Source: Pseudomonas caricapapayae (GTDB lineage Bacteria; Pseudomonadota; Gammaproteobacteria; Pseudomonadales; Pseudomonadaceae). Taken from it: 64,000 nt of DNA. Positions 28,099-39,914 of this stretch are shown here, piece after piece; position 1 is the stretch's first letter, and each line of letters starts with the position of its first letter. The notes beneath the pieces were generated by a model, which saw only the letters and a program-made list of their open reading frames with translations, was not told the origin of the DNA and searched no databases. The stretch spans positions 1-64,000 of the forward strand of contig NZ_LJPW01000104.1 in the NCBI RefSeq assembly GCF_001400735.1, written 5' to 3'. The translations under genes and the position numbers were made by a program.

Positions 28099-28878
28099 AT
28101 GAAACTGTATTTTTCCGCCTTCCTGTTGCTCGTCCTCACTGCCTGCGCCAGTGGCCCCAGGCTGGACACCAGCCATCCATCGGTGAACTTCGATGGCCGT
28201 GCTCAGTACGTGGTGATGCATTACACCTCGACTTCACTGGAGCGCTCGCTGCAGTTACTGACCCATGGCGAGGTCAGCGCCCACTACCTGATCGGTGACG
28301 ACAGCAAGGCGACCATCTACAAGCTGGTCGATGAAAGCGCGCGTGCCTGGCATGCCGGTGAAAGCGAGTGGGAAGGCCGTACCTGGCTCAACTCCAGTTC
28401 GATCGGCATCGAGATCGTCAATCCGGGCTTCAAGGAAACACCGACAGGTCGGCTGTGGTATCCGTACACCGAAGCACAGACCCAGTCGATCATTGTCCTG
28501 CTCAAGGACATCGTCAAGCGCAACAGGATCGACCCCAGACACATCATCGGTCATAGCGACATAGCCCCGTTGCGCAAACAGGACCCGGGGCCGCTGTTCC
28601 CGTGGAAACGCCTCGCTGCCGAAGGTCTGGGGAACTGGCCGGACGAACGCCAGGTTGCCCAGCGTCAGGCACTGTTGGCAACCAACCTGCCAAGCATCAC
28701 CTGGTTCCAGCAGCAGTTGGCGCGCCTTGGCTACAGCACTCCGCAGACCGGCGAGCTGGACGTCGCGACACGTCAGGTACTGGCCGCTTTCCAGATGCAC
28801 TATCGCCCGGCACGCTTCGACGGCGAGCCTGACGCACAGAGCGCGGCCATCCTGCAGGTGCTCAATCACTCGAATTGA
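28099..28878 (+). CDS. AmpDh2-like N-acetylmuramoyl-L-alanine amidase lipoprotein
   Basis: A 259-residue peptidoglycan amidase of the AmpD/PGRP family. A lipobox LTAC places the acylated cysteine at residue 16, so the protein is membrane-anchored in the envelope. The zinc site includes H41 (VVMHYTSTS) and the GHSDIAP...KQDPGPLFPW stretch. A C-terminal peptidoglycan-binding domain covers about residues 190-255. In P. aeruginosa, AmpDh2 helps restrain ampC expression. It stands next to kinB-algB as in PAO1. Confidence 0.94.
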   Translation: MKLYFSAFLLLVLTACASGPRLDTSHPSVNFDGRAQYVVMHYTSTSLERSLQLLTHGEVSAHYLIGDDSKATIYKLVDESARAWHAGESEWEGRTWLNSSSIGIEIVNPGFKETPTGRLWYPYTEAQTQSIIVLLKDIVKRNRIDPRHIIGHSDIAPLRKQDPGPLFPWKRLAAEGLGNWPDERQVAQRQALLATNLPSITWFQQQLARLGYSTPQTGELDVATRQVLAAFQMHYRPARFDGEPDAQSAAILQVLNHSN

Positions 28879-28931
28879 AGCGTATGAAGGCTGGCACTCA
28901 GTCAACCGATGAGGGCCTGGTGCTCAAGCCC

Positions 28932-30719
28932 TCAGAGCGGCAACGCCATGTAGAACTGCGTGCCCTGTCCCGGCCTTGAATAAACGCCCATACGCCCGCC
29001 GTGCAACTGGACAATCTCCTTGCATAGCGCCAGCCCGAGCCCGGCCCCGCCTTTTTTGCGACCGACCTGCACGAAGGGTTCGAAAATTCGCCCCTGCTGC
29101 CCGTAGGCAATGCCCTCGCCGTTGTCTTCGACACTGATGATCGCCCGCTCGCCATGGCGCCTGGCCTGCAGACGAATCAGGCCGTTCTGCGGCGTATGCC
29201 GCAACGCATTGTCCAACAGGTTGTCCAGTACCCGCTCAAGTTGCGACTGGTCAGCATGCAGGCGTGGCATGGGCTCCTGCATATCCAGCATCAGTACGAT
29301 GTCCTGCTCGACGGCCTTTTCCTCGAATCGCGCCCTGGCTTCTTCCAGCAGGGTTTCGATGGAGCATGGTGCCAGTTTGAGTTTCTGCAGGCCGTTCTGG
29401 TAACGCGAGAAATTCAGCAGGTCATTGATGAGCTGCATCAGGCGCTGCATTTCTTCGGTGACCGTATTGAGCAGATCGGCCTCACGGGTCTCAGGGGCGA
29501 AATGCAGACGTTCCTGAAGAAGACCGAACGCCATGTGCATGCCCGTGACCGGCGTGCGCAACTCATGCGAGGCACGCAGGACAAACTCGCTGCGCACTCG
29601 CTCGAACGCGCGCTGCTCGGTGACGTCATGCAGAACCATGACCGCACCGAGGATGTGGCCTTTGGTATGGCTGACCGGTGTCATGCTATAGGTCAGCAGT
29701 CGGGACTCGCCGTCGATGTCAATGGCCAGGTCTTCCGGAGCGCGCTCGAGCGTTCCGCCACGCAGCACCAGATGCAGCTGTTCGTCCAGCTCCGGACGGC
29801 TCAACGCCTCTCCGAGACTCTGCCCCAGGCGACTTTCGTCCCAGCCAAGCTGGCGTTGGGCCACAGGATTCAAGTGCTCCAGACGGCCCTGACGATCAAT
29901 CATCAGCAAGCCATCGTCGATACTGTCGAGAACCGCTTGCAGACGCTGCTGGCCCGCCAGTAACTCATCGACATTGGTCGCCTGATGCTGACGCAGGGCT
30001 TCGGCCATGATGCCAAAGCGCCGAGTCAGAAGGTTCATCTCGGCGGCAGAGGAAATAGGCAGCGTCACCTCGTAATCGCCTTCACCAATGCGGTCCGCGG
30101 CTTTCGCCAGCGCTTCGATCGGCGCACCGAAACGACGGGCGATGCCATGCGCGGTCACAAAACCGATGCACAGCACTGCCAGCCCGACCAGCCCCAGCAG
30201 GCCCGCAATCCACAGCGCACGATCCCTGGAATTGATCTCCGCGCTGCTGATGTTCTCCAACGCCTTGCGATGCACATCCAGCAGGCCGTTGCGCAAGTTA
30301 TCGAAGCTTTCGCTCAGTTGCGGGTTGCCACGTATGCCTCGCAGGTCAGTCCCGTATTGCTTCCAGGTTTCGATGAACCGCTGATAGTCGCCCCGGGTCT
30401 TCTCGAACCCGTTACGCACGTTCTGCTGGGTATCCTGCGCCGAACCCTCTTCCAGCAGCTCTTCAAATTGAGTCTGGATTCTTTCCAGTTCGGCCTGATC
30501 GCGGTTGGCACCCGTCATCAAAACCAGTTGATCGCCCAGGTTCTGGCGCAACTTCAGACCCAGATCAAGAATGGCGAAATTGTGCTGAATCAGCGATTCC
30601 TGAGTCCGGGCCATCTGCATGACGCTGACGAGCCCCAGCAGCAGCCCGAGCAAAGCGACCGTGATAAGTGCCGAAATACTCAGAAAGAGGCGAGTGCGCA
30701 GTTTCATGGCCAGCTTCAT
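28932..30719 (-). CDS. kinB: Sensor histidine kinase KinB (alginate regulation)
   Basis: A 595-residue inner-membrane kinase, partner of AlgB. Two helices (about 11-33 and 168-190) enclose a periplasmic four-helix sensor. A HAMP domain (about 190-245), a PAS domain (about 250-360) and HisKA with the phospho-accepting H385 (RASHELRTPVTG) follow. The ATPase domain has DNLLDNALRHTP, VEDNGEG and GAGLGLALCKE. It starts 10 bases after algB; AAAGG precedes ATG 30719. KinB acts mainly as a phosphatase on AlgB in P. aeruginosa. Confidence 0.97.
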   Translation of the reverse strand: MKLAMKLRTRLFLSISALITVALLGLLLGLVSVMQMARTQESLIQHNFAILDLGLKLRQNLGDQLVLMTGANRDQAELERIQTQFEELLEEGSAQDTQQNVRNGFEKTRGDYQRFIETWKQYGTDLRGIRGNPQLSESFDNLRNGLLDVHRKALENISSAEINSRDRALWIAGLLGLVGLAVLCIGFVTAHGIARRFGAPIEALAKAADRIGEGDYEVTLPISSAAEMNLLTRRFGIMAEALRQHQATNVDELLAGQQRLQAVLDSIDDGLLMIDRQGRLEHLNPVAQRQLGWDESRLGQSLGEALSRPELDEQLHLVLRGGTLERAPEDLAIDIDGESRLLTYSMTPVSHTKGHILGAVMVLHDVTEQRAFERVRSEFVLRASHELRTPVTGMHMAFGLLQERLHFAPETREADLLNTVTEEMQRLMQLINDLLNFSRYQNGLQKLKLAPCSIETLLEEARARFEEKAVEQDIVLMLDMQEPMPRLHADQSQLERVLDNLLDNALRHTPQNGLIRLQARRHGERAIISVEDNGEGIAYGQQGRIFEPFVQVGRKKGGAGLGLALCKEIVQLHGGRMGVYSRPGQGTQFYMALPL

Positions 30720-30729
30720 TTAAGGCCTT

Positions 30730-32076
<1,347 letters not shown>

Positions 32077-32273
32077 TTTTCCTACGCTCCTTAATGAATT
32101 GTCTCAGTTAGTCTCGGAATCATCGGGCAAGTTGCATGGTCAATTCTGATTGATTCTTCGGCATGCATGGTAGCTTTCTGATCGCCTAATGGCGAACAGC
32201 CTGATTAATCCGCGTTTATGTCGTTAAAACCGTCCATTCGGAGACGAAATCCCACCGCAAAAGGAACACTCAT

Positions 32274-33113
32274 ATGTTTTCACTGAAAAAGATTGCTCTG
32301 ATCACGTCCGCCGCTGCGTTACTTGGCAGCGGTCCGGTACTGGCCCAGCCTGACCTGCCCACACAGCTTGCCGAGGCGCGTCAGGAAGGTTCGATCTGGA
32401 CAGCTTTCGCGCTGAACAAGCATTTGAGCCCGTTCAAGATCGATGTAGACGTGCAACAAGGCACCGCGATTCTCAAGGGCAAGGTCGAAAACGAAGTGGA
32501 TCGCGAGCTGGCCGAGCGCATTGCACTGGATACCAAGGGTATCGAGAAGGTTGATAACCAATTGGAAGTGGACGCTGCGGTTGCCAGCGAACCCGGTACG
32601 CGAACCCATATGGCCCAGCGATTTGAAGATGCGACGCTGGTCGCGACAGTGAAATCCAAATTGCTGTGGAGCAGCGTGACTGAAGCGCTGACCATCGATG
32701 TCGACAGCAAGGATGGGGTGGTCACCCTCAAGGGCCGGGCGCAGAGCCCGGAAGCCAAGGAGCTGGCGGGCAGCCTGGCAAGCAATACTGATGGTGTGGT
32801 GAGCGTCAACAACCTGATCAGCCTGAGCGCAGCCGATTCCATTGCAGCCAAGACACAGCCTCAATCGCTGTCCCCGACCGAAGAAATGAGCGACGCGTGG
32901 ATCACCAGTAAGGTCAAGGCGAGCCTGATTTACAGCCGGACGCTGGACGGACTGAACATCAAAGTGGATACCAAAGCCGGAGTGGTAAGCCTGAATGGCG
33001 TGGTTGCCAACTTCGCGGAGAAGGAACTGGCCGTTGAGATCGCGCGAAACATTCGTGGCGTCAAGGGAGTGAATGGCGACGCCCTGAAGGTCATGGCGCG
33101 CAGCGCAGGCTGA
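32274..33113 (+). CDS. Periplasmic protein with three BON domains
   Basis: A 279-residue exported protein. The signal peptide ends GPVLAQ near residue 25. Three BON-like repeats follow (about 35-105, 110-185 and 200-275), each with the pattern (V/I)xVD...G.(V/A).L.G.V....EKELA. BON domains bind phospholipid surfaces and occur in OsmY-type proteins induced by osmotic or envelope stress. The start has AAAGGA. It is divergent from algB. The function is inferred from the fold only. Confidence 0.9.
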   Translation: MFSLKKIALITSAAALLGSGPVLAQPDLPTQLAEARQEGSIWTAFALNKHLSPFKIDVDVQQGTAILKGKVENEVDRELAERIALDTKGIEKVDNQLEVDAAVASEPGTRTHMAQRFEDATLVATVKSKLLWSSVTEALTIDVDSKDGVVTLKGRAQSPEAKELAGSLASNTDGVVSVNNLISLSAADSIAAKTQPQSLSPTEEMSDAWITSKVKASLIYSRTLDGLNIKVDTKAGVVSLNGVVANFAEKELAVEIARNIRGVKGVNGDALKVMARSAG

Positions 33114-33151
33114 ACAGGCGCACGCAAAACGTCAAACGCTTCGTGCAGAAC

Positions 33152-33177
33152 GCACGATTACAAAGGTGTAATCGTGC
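33152..33177. other. Hairpin after the BON-domain gene
   Basis: GCACGATTACA-AAGG-TGTAATCGTGC is a perfect 11-bp stem with a 4-base loop, 38 bases after the stop codon. No T-run follows in either direction, so it may stabilise the mRNA 3' end more than end transcription. Confidence 0.5.
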
Positions 33178-33341
33178 AGCTTGCTCGTAGGGCTTATCCC
33201 GCAAACGTCATAACTTATTGATTTTATTGAATTTAAAAGCCAGACAAAAACTGGCATGCAGTCTGCAATAACTCCTTCAACAAGGTCGATACACAATGAC
33301 CCATCAGATTGAATGCCCACTCAGGCCAGGGGAGTTTGCAG

Positions 33342-33629
33342 ATGAACAGCCAGCGTATTGCACAATTGCGTATCTCTCCCCTGCATATCCAGCAAGGCCT
33401 TTTCCTGCTCCTCGCCCTGCTTGTCACTCTGATCGCCATTCAGCAGTTCCAGCGTTGGAATCAAGCCAACGAGGCAACTCAAGCCAGACAGCAATTCATC
33501 CACACCAGCAGCATCTCGTATCGCGGTGTAAGCGCTCCAGCGGTCAAGGATGTTTCCTCCAGCCTCCGCCCTGTCGATGGCCTGGTGTCTGTAGATGAAG
33601 TCGCTCCACAGCAAAAATGGGTTTTTTGA
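33342..33629 (+). CDS. Small single-helix membrane protein (PA5482-type)
   Basis: A 95-residue protein. One hydrophobic helix (about residues 18-34, LFLLLALLVTLIAIQQF) is followed by a polar, probably periplasmic, tail rich in Gln, Ser and Val. ATG 33342 is chosen because GGGGAG lies seven bases upstream. It precedes the DUF1328 and Ivy genes on the same strand with short gaps. I do not recognise a function; an envelope role is suggested only by the neighbours. Confidence 0.75.
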   Translation: MNSQRIAQLRISPLHIQQGLFLLLALLVTLIAIQQFQRWNQANEATQARQQFIHTSSISYRGVSAPAVKDVSSSLRPVDGLVSVDEVAPQQKWVF

Positions 33630-33851
<222 letters not shown>

Positions 33852-33853
33852 TA

Positions 33854-34321
33854 ATGCACACGTCATTTCGCACACTGGCCGCCGCCCTGTTGATGGGCGG
33901 CAGCGTCATGGTCATGGCAGCCAATGATGGACAGTCGCGGGTCAATGAACTCTTGAGTTCGGCACCCGAGTACCGCACAACCTGGGCGAAGGTCGTCAAG
34001 AAGGAAGAGCGGTTGCCGGATTGGGTGATCAACCTGTCCGGTGCTTCCCAGCAGCAGATGACAGCGGCCACCGAGGACGGCGACAAGTACCTCGTCGGAC
34101 CGCTTTGCGAAACTGCCGATACGTGCAAAAGCAAGCGCCTGATCGTGGCCTTCAGCCTCGACAAGGAAGATGCTTACGCCATGTTGGTTGAAGTACCTGC
34201 AGGTCTTCCTGCAGATAAGTCACCCACTCGTCATGCCACTTACCGCTATCTGGGTAAGCCTGACGAGGGTATGCAAAAGCTCTTGAATGAAGAGCTGCGC
34301 AAAGACCCTGACTGGTATTGA
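33854..34321 (+). CDS. Ivy-family C-type lysozyme inhibitor
   Basis: A 155-residue exported protein. The signal peptide ends VMVMAAN near residue 23. The inhibitory loop is visible as a short disulfide-bounded stretch, LCETADTCKS, corresponding to the CKPHDC loop of E. coli Ivy but with a different sequence. The motif WAKVVKKEERLPDWVINLSG near the N terminus fits the family (Ivyp2 type). Ivy blocks host or phage-related C-type lysozymes in the periplasm. It begins 2 bases after the DUF1328 gene and ends at a strong hairpin. Confidence 0.85.
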   Translation: MHTSFRTLAAALLMGGSVMVMAANDGQSRVNELLSSAPEYRTTWAKVVKKEERLPDWVINLSGASQQQMTAATEDGDKYLVGPLCETADTCKSKRLIVAFSLDKEDAYAMLVEVPAGLPADKSPTRHATYRYLGKPDEGMQKLLNEELRKDPDWY

Positions 34322-34622
34322 TCCAGAAGAAAGATGTCGACTGCAGAGTCGACATCTTTCTGATTTGTGCGGCCTGAGGAAGGTGCGCGCATGACCAAGG
34401 GGCCGGGATGCGTTGATCGAATGGATCGGCGTGACCTAGGGGTACAGGGAGTACCTCCGCCGAGGGCCGGGTCAGGCAAGCTGCCGTGCAAGTCCTTGAG
34501 AAAGCTTTGACCTTTCAAGCGCTCTCCGCGACCCTGCACGGCGCTTTATACCCGCTTTATCTCCCTCGCGACTCTTCCTTGTTATACCCCTCGTTTTATA
34601 CCCCTCGTTGATTCCATTCCGG
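34322..34622. other. Intergenic region with a 15-bp hairpin and structured tail
   Basis: No gene is seen. AGAAAGATGTCGACT (34328-34342) and AGTCGACATCTTTCT (34347-34361) form a perfect 15-bp hairpin with a GCAG loop just after the Ivy-type gene, probably a bidirectional terminator or mRNA-end structure. Further on, GGTAC-N5-GTACC (34441-34455) and GCCGTGCA...TGCACGGC (34483-34490, 34535-34542) suggest another folded RNA. A partly repeated TTATACCCCTCGTT tract lies near 34579-34610. Confidence 0.6.
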
Positions 34623-35933
34623 TCAGATAGCGTCCCTTGGCAGCATCAGCCCCAATGGCAGACGTACCCGAGCCTCCAGACCGCCGCCTGATCGGTTTCT
34701 CAACTCGACATTGCCGCCATGCATTGCTGCGATGCGCTTGACGATCGCCAGCCCCAGGCCAGTCCCTTTACCGCTGCGGGCACGATCACCGCGAATGAAC
34801 GGGTTGAAGATGGTGTCCAGCTCGGACGGATCGATACCCGCGCCTCTGTCGAGTACGCTCAACACCACGTACGGCGCGTTCCTGTCGCCGGACACGTAAG
34901 CGGCCACCTCGATACCGTTACCGGCATGATGCCTGGCGTTGCCGATCAGATTGGTCAGCAGACGCTTCATCGATACGCGCCTTAGCGGAAAGGGCGGAAT
35001 CGGCTCAAGACACAGACGGATGCTGTCTTCATCGTTATTGAAGGGCGCAACCACATCACGCACCAGATGCCCCAGATCGACCTCTTCGATCTCTTCGTCA
35101 CGCCCATCGCGAATGAACGCCAGGAACTGATCGAGAATGGCGTCCATATCCTCGATATCCCGCACCATGCCTTCAGAGAACTCATTGTCGTTCATCAATT
35201 CCAGAGACAGGCGCAGACGCGTCAGCGGCGTGCGCAAGTCATGGGAAACGCCCGCCAGCATCAGCTCACGCTCCTGCCCGGCCTGTTCGACGTCCTCGGC
35301 CATCTGGTTGAAGGCGCGATAGACCTCGGTCATCTCGCTCGGCGTGTCACTGACCGGCAAACGCACGCTGCGGCCCTGCCCCAGTTGCCGAGCCGCAAAG
35401 ACCAGTCGCTTGAGCGGCTGATTCAATTGGCGCACGAAAATCCAGGCCGATGCCGTGGAAAGCAACCCGATGGCGAGGAACCAGCCCAGCACGCTCCAGA
35501 TCTTCTGGCCACGCAGCGGGTGAGGATATAGCGGCACTTTCAGCCAGCCGTCCCCCAGGCTCGGTGCCCTTACCCATAGCGCGGGCGGTGCGTGCACACG
35601 CAAACGCACTTCGGTATCTGCACCCAGCTCCGCCTGCATCTGCCGCTGATATATCTCGCTGTAAGGCCAGTGTTGTTCACCCTCCGGCACGCCACCGCCG
35701 ACCACGCGAATCAGGCCAGCCGCTTCGGCAATTGCCTCGCGATCGTTTTCATCGGCCGCCCAGTAAGCGCGCAAAGTCAGCGCAACGCCGTGGCTGTATT
35801 GCCTGTCGACCAGAACGTCTTCGTTCATCAGCAGATAAACCAGCGTCAGGGCCTTGGAAAACAGCACGACGATGAGCACCAGCCAGAGCGTGCGAGAGAA
35901 AAAGCTTTGCGGGAACCAGAGCGGAGTCTTCAT
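34623..35933 (-). CDS. envZ: EnvZ-type sensor histidine kinase (AmgS)
   Basis: A 436-residue membrane kinase, partner of the OmpR-type regulator upstream. Helices at about 10-32 and 155-175 flank a periplasmic sensor. HAMP follows, then HisKA with H231 (GVSHDLRTPLTRLRLS), and an ATPase domain with NLIGNARHHAG, LDRGAGI and GKGTGLGLAIV. In P. aeruginosa the homologue AmgRS answers membrane-protein misfolding and aminoglycoside stress. The gap to ompR is 163 bases, larger than in most such pairs. ATG 35933 is preferred over 35945. Confidence 0.94.
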   Translation of the reverse strand: MKTPLWFPQSFFSRTLWLVLIVVLFSKALTLVYLLMNEDVLVDRQYSHGVALTLRAYWAADENDREAIAEAAGLIRVVGGGVPEGEQHWPYSEIYQRQMQAELGADTEVRLRVHAPPALWVRAPSLGDGWLKVPLYPHPLRGQKIWSVLGWFLAIGLLSTASAWIFVRQLNQPLKRLVFAARQLGQGRSVRLPVSDTPSEMTEVYRAFNQMAEDVEQAGQERELMLAGVSHDLRTPLTRLRLSLELMNDNEFSEGMVRDIEDMDAILDQFLAFIRDGRDEEIEEVDLGHLVRDVVAPFNNDEDSIRLCLEPIPPFPLRRVSMKRLLTNLIGNARHHAGNGIEVAAYVSGDRNAPYVVLSVLDRGAGIDPSELDTIFNPFIRGDRARSGKGTGLGLAIVKRIAAMHGGNVELRNRSGGGLEARVRLPLGLMLPRDAI

Positions 35934-36096
35934 AACTGCAGCCATACACTTTGCAGGGCGAGCGAGGCTCGCAGGTTTGCCGAACGCGGGCCGGACCCGA
36001 TGGACGAACGCAAAAAACCAGTACGTCGATAACCTTACGGAAGATTACCGACGTAACTGGCAGAAATGACGGATTTCTGTGCTGAGAACCAGGTTA

Positions 36097-36837
36097 TCAG
36101 CGACTGCCGGCACCATCCGGAACGAATACATAGCCTACGCCCCAGACGGTCTGGATATAGCGGGGCTTGGAAGGATCCGGCTCGATCAGGCGACGCAGAC
36201 GGGAAATCTGTACGTCGATGGATCGCTCCAGTGCATCCCACTCCCGGCCACGGGCCAGGTTCATCAGTTTGTCACGGGTCAGCGGCTCGCGAGCGTGCAT
36301 GACCAGCGCCTTGAGTACCGCGAACTCACCCGTGGTGAGCATGTGCACTTCTTCGCCACGCTTGAGCTCGCGGGTGGCCAGAGACAGTACGTAATCGCCG
36401 AAACTGACTGACTCGTCCTCGCTACCGGGGGCACCGGGCACCGGTGCAGCCTGACGACGCAATACCGCCTTGACGCGAGCCATCAGCTCGTCCGGATTGA
36501 ACGGCTTGGCCAGGTAATCGTCAGCCCCCAGTTCGAGCCCCTTGATACGGCTCAGCTCATCGCCCTTGGCGGTCAGCATGATAATCGGCACCTGATTGTT
36601 CGCGGCACGCAGACGACGGCAGGCTGAAAGGCCGTCTTCTCCGGGCAGCATCAGGTCCAGCACCACAAGGTTGAAAACCTCACGGGCCAATAGCCGGTCC
36701 ATTTGCTCCACGTTTGCCACGGCGCGGGCACGGTAGCCCTTGCTGGTGAAAAAACGCTCCAGGAGACTGCTCAGCCCCGGATCGTCATCGACAATAAGGA
36801 TTTTTTCGCCTTCAGCATTTTGTGCGGTGCTGCTCAT
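36097..36837 (-). CDS. ompR: OmpR-type response regulator (AmgR)
   Basis: A 246-residue cytoplasmic regulator. The receiver domain has the acidic pair DDD (17-19), the phospho-accepting D61 (VVLDLMLPGEDG) and the conserved K (LAKPFNP). The C-terminal winged helix has REPLTRDKLMNLARGREW and IDVQISRLRRLIE. The start follows AGAGGAG. It is divergent from tex, with 299 bases between, which includes a TATAAT at 36997-37002 in the tex direction. Confidence 0.96.
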   Translation of the reverse strand: MSSTAQNAEGEKILIVDDDPGLSSLLERFFTSKGYRARAVANVEQMDRLLAREVFNLVVLDLMLPGEDGLSACRRLRAANNQVPIIMLTAKGDELSRIKGLELGADDYLAKPFNPDELMARVKAVLRRQAAPVPGAPGSEDESVSFGDYVLSLATRELKRGEEVHMLTTGEFAVLKALVMHAREPLTRDKLMNLARGREWDALERSIDVQISRLRRLIEPDPSKPRYIQTVWGVGYVFVPDGAGSR

Positions 36838-36996
36838 CGGATGCTCCTCTGATCTCGGGGCGCATTATGGCGTAGCTGCGGTGATGCGCACCTTGTGCAT
36901 TGTTAGCAGATTTTACTGGAGGCGGCACTTGTGCATGCTTTTTCGCCGAAAAAAGACCACATTTGTCGGCCGATCCCCTAATCCGCCTTCGCCGGG

Positions 36997-37002
36997 TATA
37001 AT
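36997..37002 (+). promoter_or_regulatory. Possible extended -10 element for tex
   Basis: GGGTATAATGCG contains a perfect TATAAT 134 bases before the tex start. No clear -35 hexamer lies at the right distance, so it is offered as a candidate only. Confidence 0.35.
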
Positions 37003-37136
37003 GCGCCGCCCTCAAAGTCAGGCAACGCTGGTCATATGGCAGTTCGCCAGCGCTGAAAATAAATCCTGGCGGACGATACTCAGGCAAGGCCATTCGTACA
37101 TAGCCCAGTTTTTTGCTCACAACTCCAGGTGGTTTT

Positions 37137-39458
37137 ATGGACAGCATCAACAGCCGCATCGCCGAAGAACTCGGCGTACGCCCACAACAGGTCGCAGCGG
37201 CCGTAGCACTACTGGATGAAGGCTCGACCGTGCCCTTCATTTCCCGCTACCGCAAGGAAGTGACCGGCAGTCTTGATGACACGCAATTGCGCCATCTGGA
37301 AGAACGCCTGCGCTATCTGCGCGAACTGGATGACCGGCGTGTCAGCATTCTTGCCAGCATCGAAGAGCAAGGCAAGCTGACCCCGGAGCTGGCTCGCGAC
37401 ATCAAGCTCGCCGACACCAAGACCCGTCTTGAAGATTTATATCTGCCTTATAAGCAGAAACGCCGTACCAAGGGCCAGATCGCCCTCGAAGCAGGCCTCG
37501 GCGAGCTGGCTGACGGCCTGTTCAACGACCCGAGCCTCGCCCCTGAGACCGAAGCAGCCCGCTTTGTCGACGCCGACAAAGGCGTGGCCGATGTGAAAGC
37601 CGCGCTGGAAGGTGCCAAGTACATCCTGATGGAGCGTTTTGCCGAAGACGCTTCGCTGCTGGACAAGCTGCGCAGCTTCCTCAAGCAGGAAGCAGTGATC
37701 AGCGCACGCGTTGTGCCGGGCAAGGAAGAGGAAGGTGCCAAGTTCCGCGACTATTTCGAACATGACGAGCCGCTCAAGAGCATGCCGTCGCACCGTGCGC
37801 TGGCGATTTTCCGGGGCCGAAACGAAGGTTTCCTCAGTTCCGCCTTGAAAGTCGGCGAAGAACTGCCAGGTGCCATGCACCCGTGCGAACTGATGATCGG
37901 CGAGCGCTTCGGCATCCAGAACCAGAACCGCCCTGCAGACAAGTGGCTGGCCGAAGTGGTGCGCTGGACCTGGAAGGTCAAGCTGTACAGCCACCTGGAA
38001 ACCGACCTGCTGGGCGAGCTGCGCGATGGTGCAGAAACCGAGGCAATCAACGTTTTCGCCCACAACCTGCACGACCTGTTGCTGGCCGCGCCAGCCGGCC
38101 AGCGTGCCACGCTGGGCCTGGACCCGGGCTTGCGCACCGGCTGCAAGGTCGCCGTGGTAGATGCCACTGGCAAGCTGCTCGACTACGCGACCGTCTATCC
38201 ACACGTGCCGAAGAACCAGTGGGATCAGACCATCGCCGTGCTGGCAGCCCTGTGCGCCAAACATTCGGTTGATCTGATCGCCATCGGCAACGGTACTGCC
38301 AGCCGCGAAACCGACAAGCTGGCGGCCGAGCTGATCAAAAAATACCCAGGCCTGAAAATGACCAAGGTCATGGTCTCCGAAGCCGGTGCTTCGGTCTATT
38401 CGGCGTCAGAACTGGCGGCGAGGGAATTCCCGGACCTGGACGTGTCGATCCGTGGCGCAGTCTCCATCGCCCGTCGCTTGCAGGATCCGCTCGCCGAACT
38501 GGTGAAAATCGATCCGAAATCCATTGGTGTCGGCCAGTATCAACACGACGTTTCACAGCTCAAGCTGGCTCGCGGCCTGGACGCGGTGGTTGAAGACTGC
38601 GTGAACGCCGTGGGCGTGGACGTGAACACCGCGTCGGTGGCACTGTTGGCGCGGATTTCCGGCCTCAATACCACACTGGCGCAGAACATCGTTGCGCATC
38701 GCGACGAAAACGGCGCGTTCAAGACTCGCGCAGCGCTGAAAAAAGTCAGTCGTCTGGGCGAAAAGACGTACGAACAGGCCGCAGGCTTCCTGCGCGTCAT
38801 GACCGGCGACAACCCGCTGGACGCTTCTGCGGTTCACCCGGAAGCCTACCCGCTGGTACAGCGTATTGCGGCTGAAACCGACCGTGATATTCGCTCGTTG
38901 ATCGGCGATGCCAGCTTTCTCAAGCGGCTGGACCCGAAAAAATTCACCGACGAGACCTTTGGTCTGCCAACGGTCACCGACATCCTGCAGGAACTTGAAA
39001 AACCGGGCCGCGATCCGCGTCCGGAGTTCAAGACGGCGGAGTTTCAGGACGGGGTCGAAGACCTCAAGGACCTGCAACTGGGCATGATCCTCGAAGGCGT
39101 TGTGACCAACGTCACCAACTTTGGTGCGTTCGTCGATATCGGCGTGCATCAGGACGGCCTGGTACACATCTCGGCACTTTCCGAGAAGTTCATCAAGGAC
39201 CCGCGGGAAGCGGTCAAGGCCGGTGATGTGGTGAAAGTGAAGGTCATGGAAGTCGACATCCCGCGCAAACGTGTCGGTCTGTCGATGCGCATGAGCGACA
39301 CGCCTGGCGAGAAGATCGACGGCGCACGCGGCGCGCGTCCAGGCTCTTCGCCTCGTCAGCAGAACAGCGCCCCGCGCAAGGAAACCACAGCACCCGCGCC
39401 AGCCAACAACGCCATGGCTTCGCTATTCGCCAACGCCAAGCAACTGAAGAAGCGCTGA
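37137..39458 (+). CDS. tex: Transcription accessory protein Tex
   Basis: A 773-residue RNA-binding protein that influences transcription and virulence-gene expression. The order is: an N-terminal helical region, a YqgF/RuvC-like domain (about 320-450; [16 protein letters not shown]), helix-hairpin-helix motifs (about 490-570), and an S1 RNA-binding domain (about 648-720; [18 protein letters not shown]). A basic, low-complexity tail ends the protein. ATG 37137 is chosen over the earlier in-frame start at 37113. The stop overlaps the next gene by one base. Confidence 0.96.
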   Translation: MDSINSRIAEELGVRPQQVAAAVALLDEGSTVPFISRYRKEVTGSLDDTQLRHLEERLRYLRELDDRRVSILASIEEQGKLTPELARDIKLADTKTRLEDLYLPYKQKRRTKGQIALEAGLGELADGLFNDPSLAPETEAARFVDADKGVADVKAALEGAKYILMERFAEDASLLDKLRSFLKQEAVISARVVPGKEEEGAKFRDYFEHDEPLKSMPSHRALAIFRGRNEGFLSSALKVGEELPGAMHPCELMIGERFGIQNQNRPADKWLAEVVRWTWKVKLYSHLETDLLGELRDGAETEAINVFAHNLHDLLLAAPAGQRATLGLDPGLRTGCKVAVVDATGKLLDYATVYPHVPKNQWDQTIAVLAALCAKHSVDLIAIGNGTASRETDKLAAELIKKYPGLKMTKVMVSEAGASVYSASELAAREFPDLDVSIRGAVSIARRLQDPLAELVKIDPKSIGVGQYQHDVSQLKLARGLDAVVEDCVNAVGVDVNTASVALLARISGLNTTLAQNIVAHRDENGAFKTRAALKKVSRLGEKTYEQAAGFLRVMTGDNPLDASAVHPEAYPLVQRIAAETDRDIRSLIGDASFLKRLDPKKFTDETFGLPTVTDILQELEKPGRDPRPEFKTAEFQDGVEDLKDLQLGMILEGVVTNVTNFGAFVDIGVHQDGLVHISALSEKFIKDPREAVKAGDVVKVKVMEVDIPRKRVGLSMRMSDTPGEKIDGARGARPGSSPRQQNSAPRKETTAPAPANNAMASLFANAKQLKKR

Positions 39459-39841
39459 TGGACATTCCGGAGGATCTGACCCACAGCGCCTATTTCAAGA
39501 TGCTCGGCTGCGAACTGCGGCGTCTGGACGAAGGCGTTGCCAAAGTTGCGTTGCCACTGGAGGCGCATCTGCGCAATCGCGGCAACGTGATGCACGGCGG
39601 GGCAATCTTCAGCCTGGTCGATATCGCCATGGGGCTGGCCTGTTCCAGTGTCCACGGTTTCGACCAGCGCAGTGTCACCATCGAGTGCAAGATCAACTAC
39701 GTGCGCGGCGTATCCGACGGCGAAGTGCTATGCATTGCCAGGGTGCTGCACGCAGGTCGCCGGACACTTGTGGTTGAGGCCGAAGTCGTCCAGGGTGACA
39801 AGCTGGTCGCCAAGGCTCAGGGCACGTTCGCGGTCATCTAG
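39458..39841 (+). CDS. PaaI-type hotdog thioesterase
   Basis: A 127-residue hotdog-fold protein that probably hydrolyses acyl-CoA thioesters. The signature GNVMHGGAIFSLVDIAMG contains the HGG motif and the catalytic aspartate. The start overlaps the tex stop by one base (TGATG), so it is probably co-translated with tex. The natural acyl-CoA substrate is unknown. Confidence 0.9.
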   Translation: MDIPEDLTHSAYFKMLGCELRRLDEGVAKVALPLEAHLRNRGNVMHGGAIFSLVDIAMGLACSSVHGFDQRSVTIECKINYVRGVSDGEVLCIARVLHAGRRTLVVEAEVVQGDKLVAKAQGTFAVI

Positions 39842-39914
39842 ACCGCGATAAAGGCTGATGAAAGCAATCACGGTGAACAGAACCTAGCCGTATCCACATC
39901 ATTTGGGTTAATTT

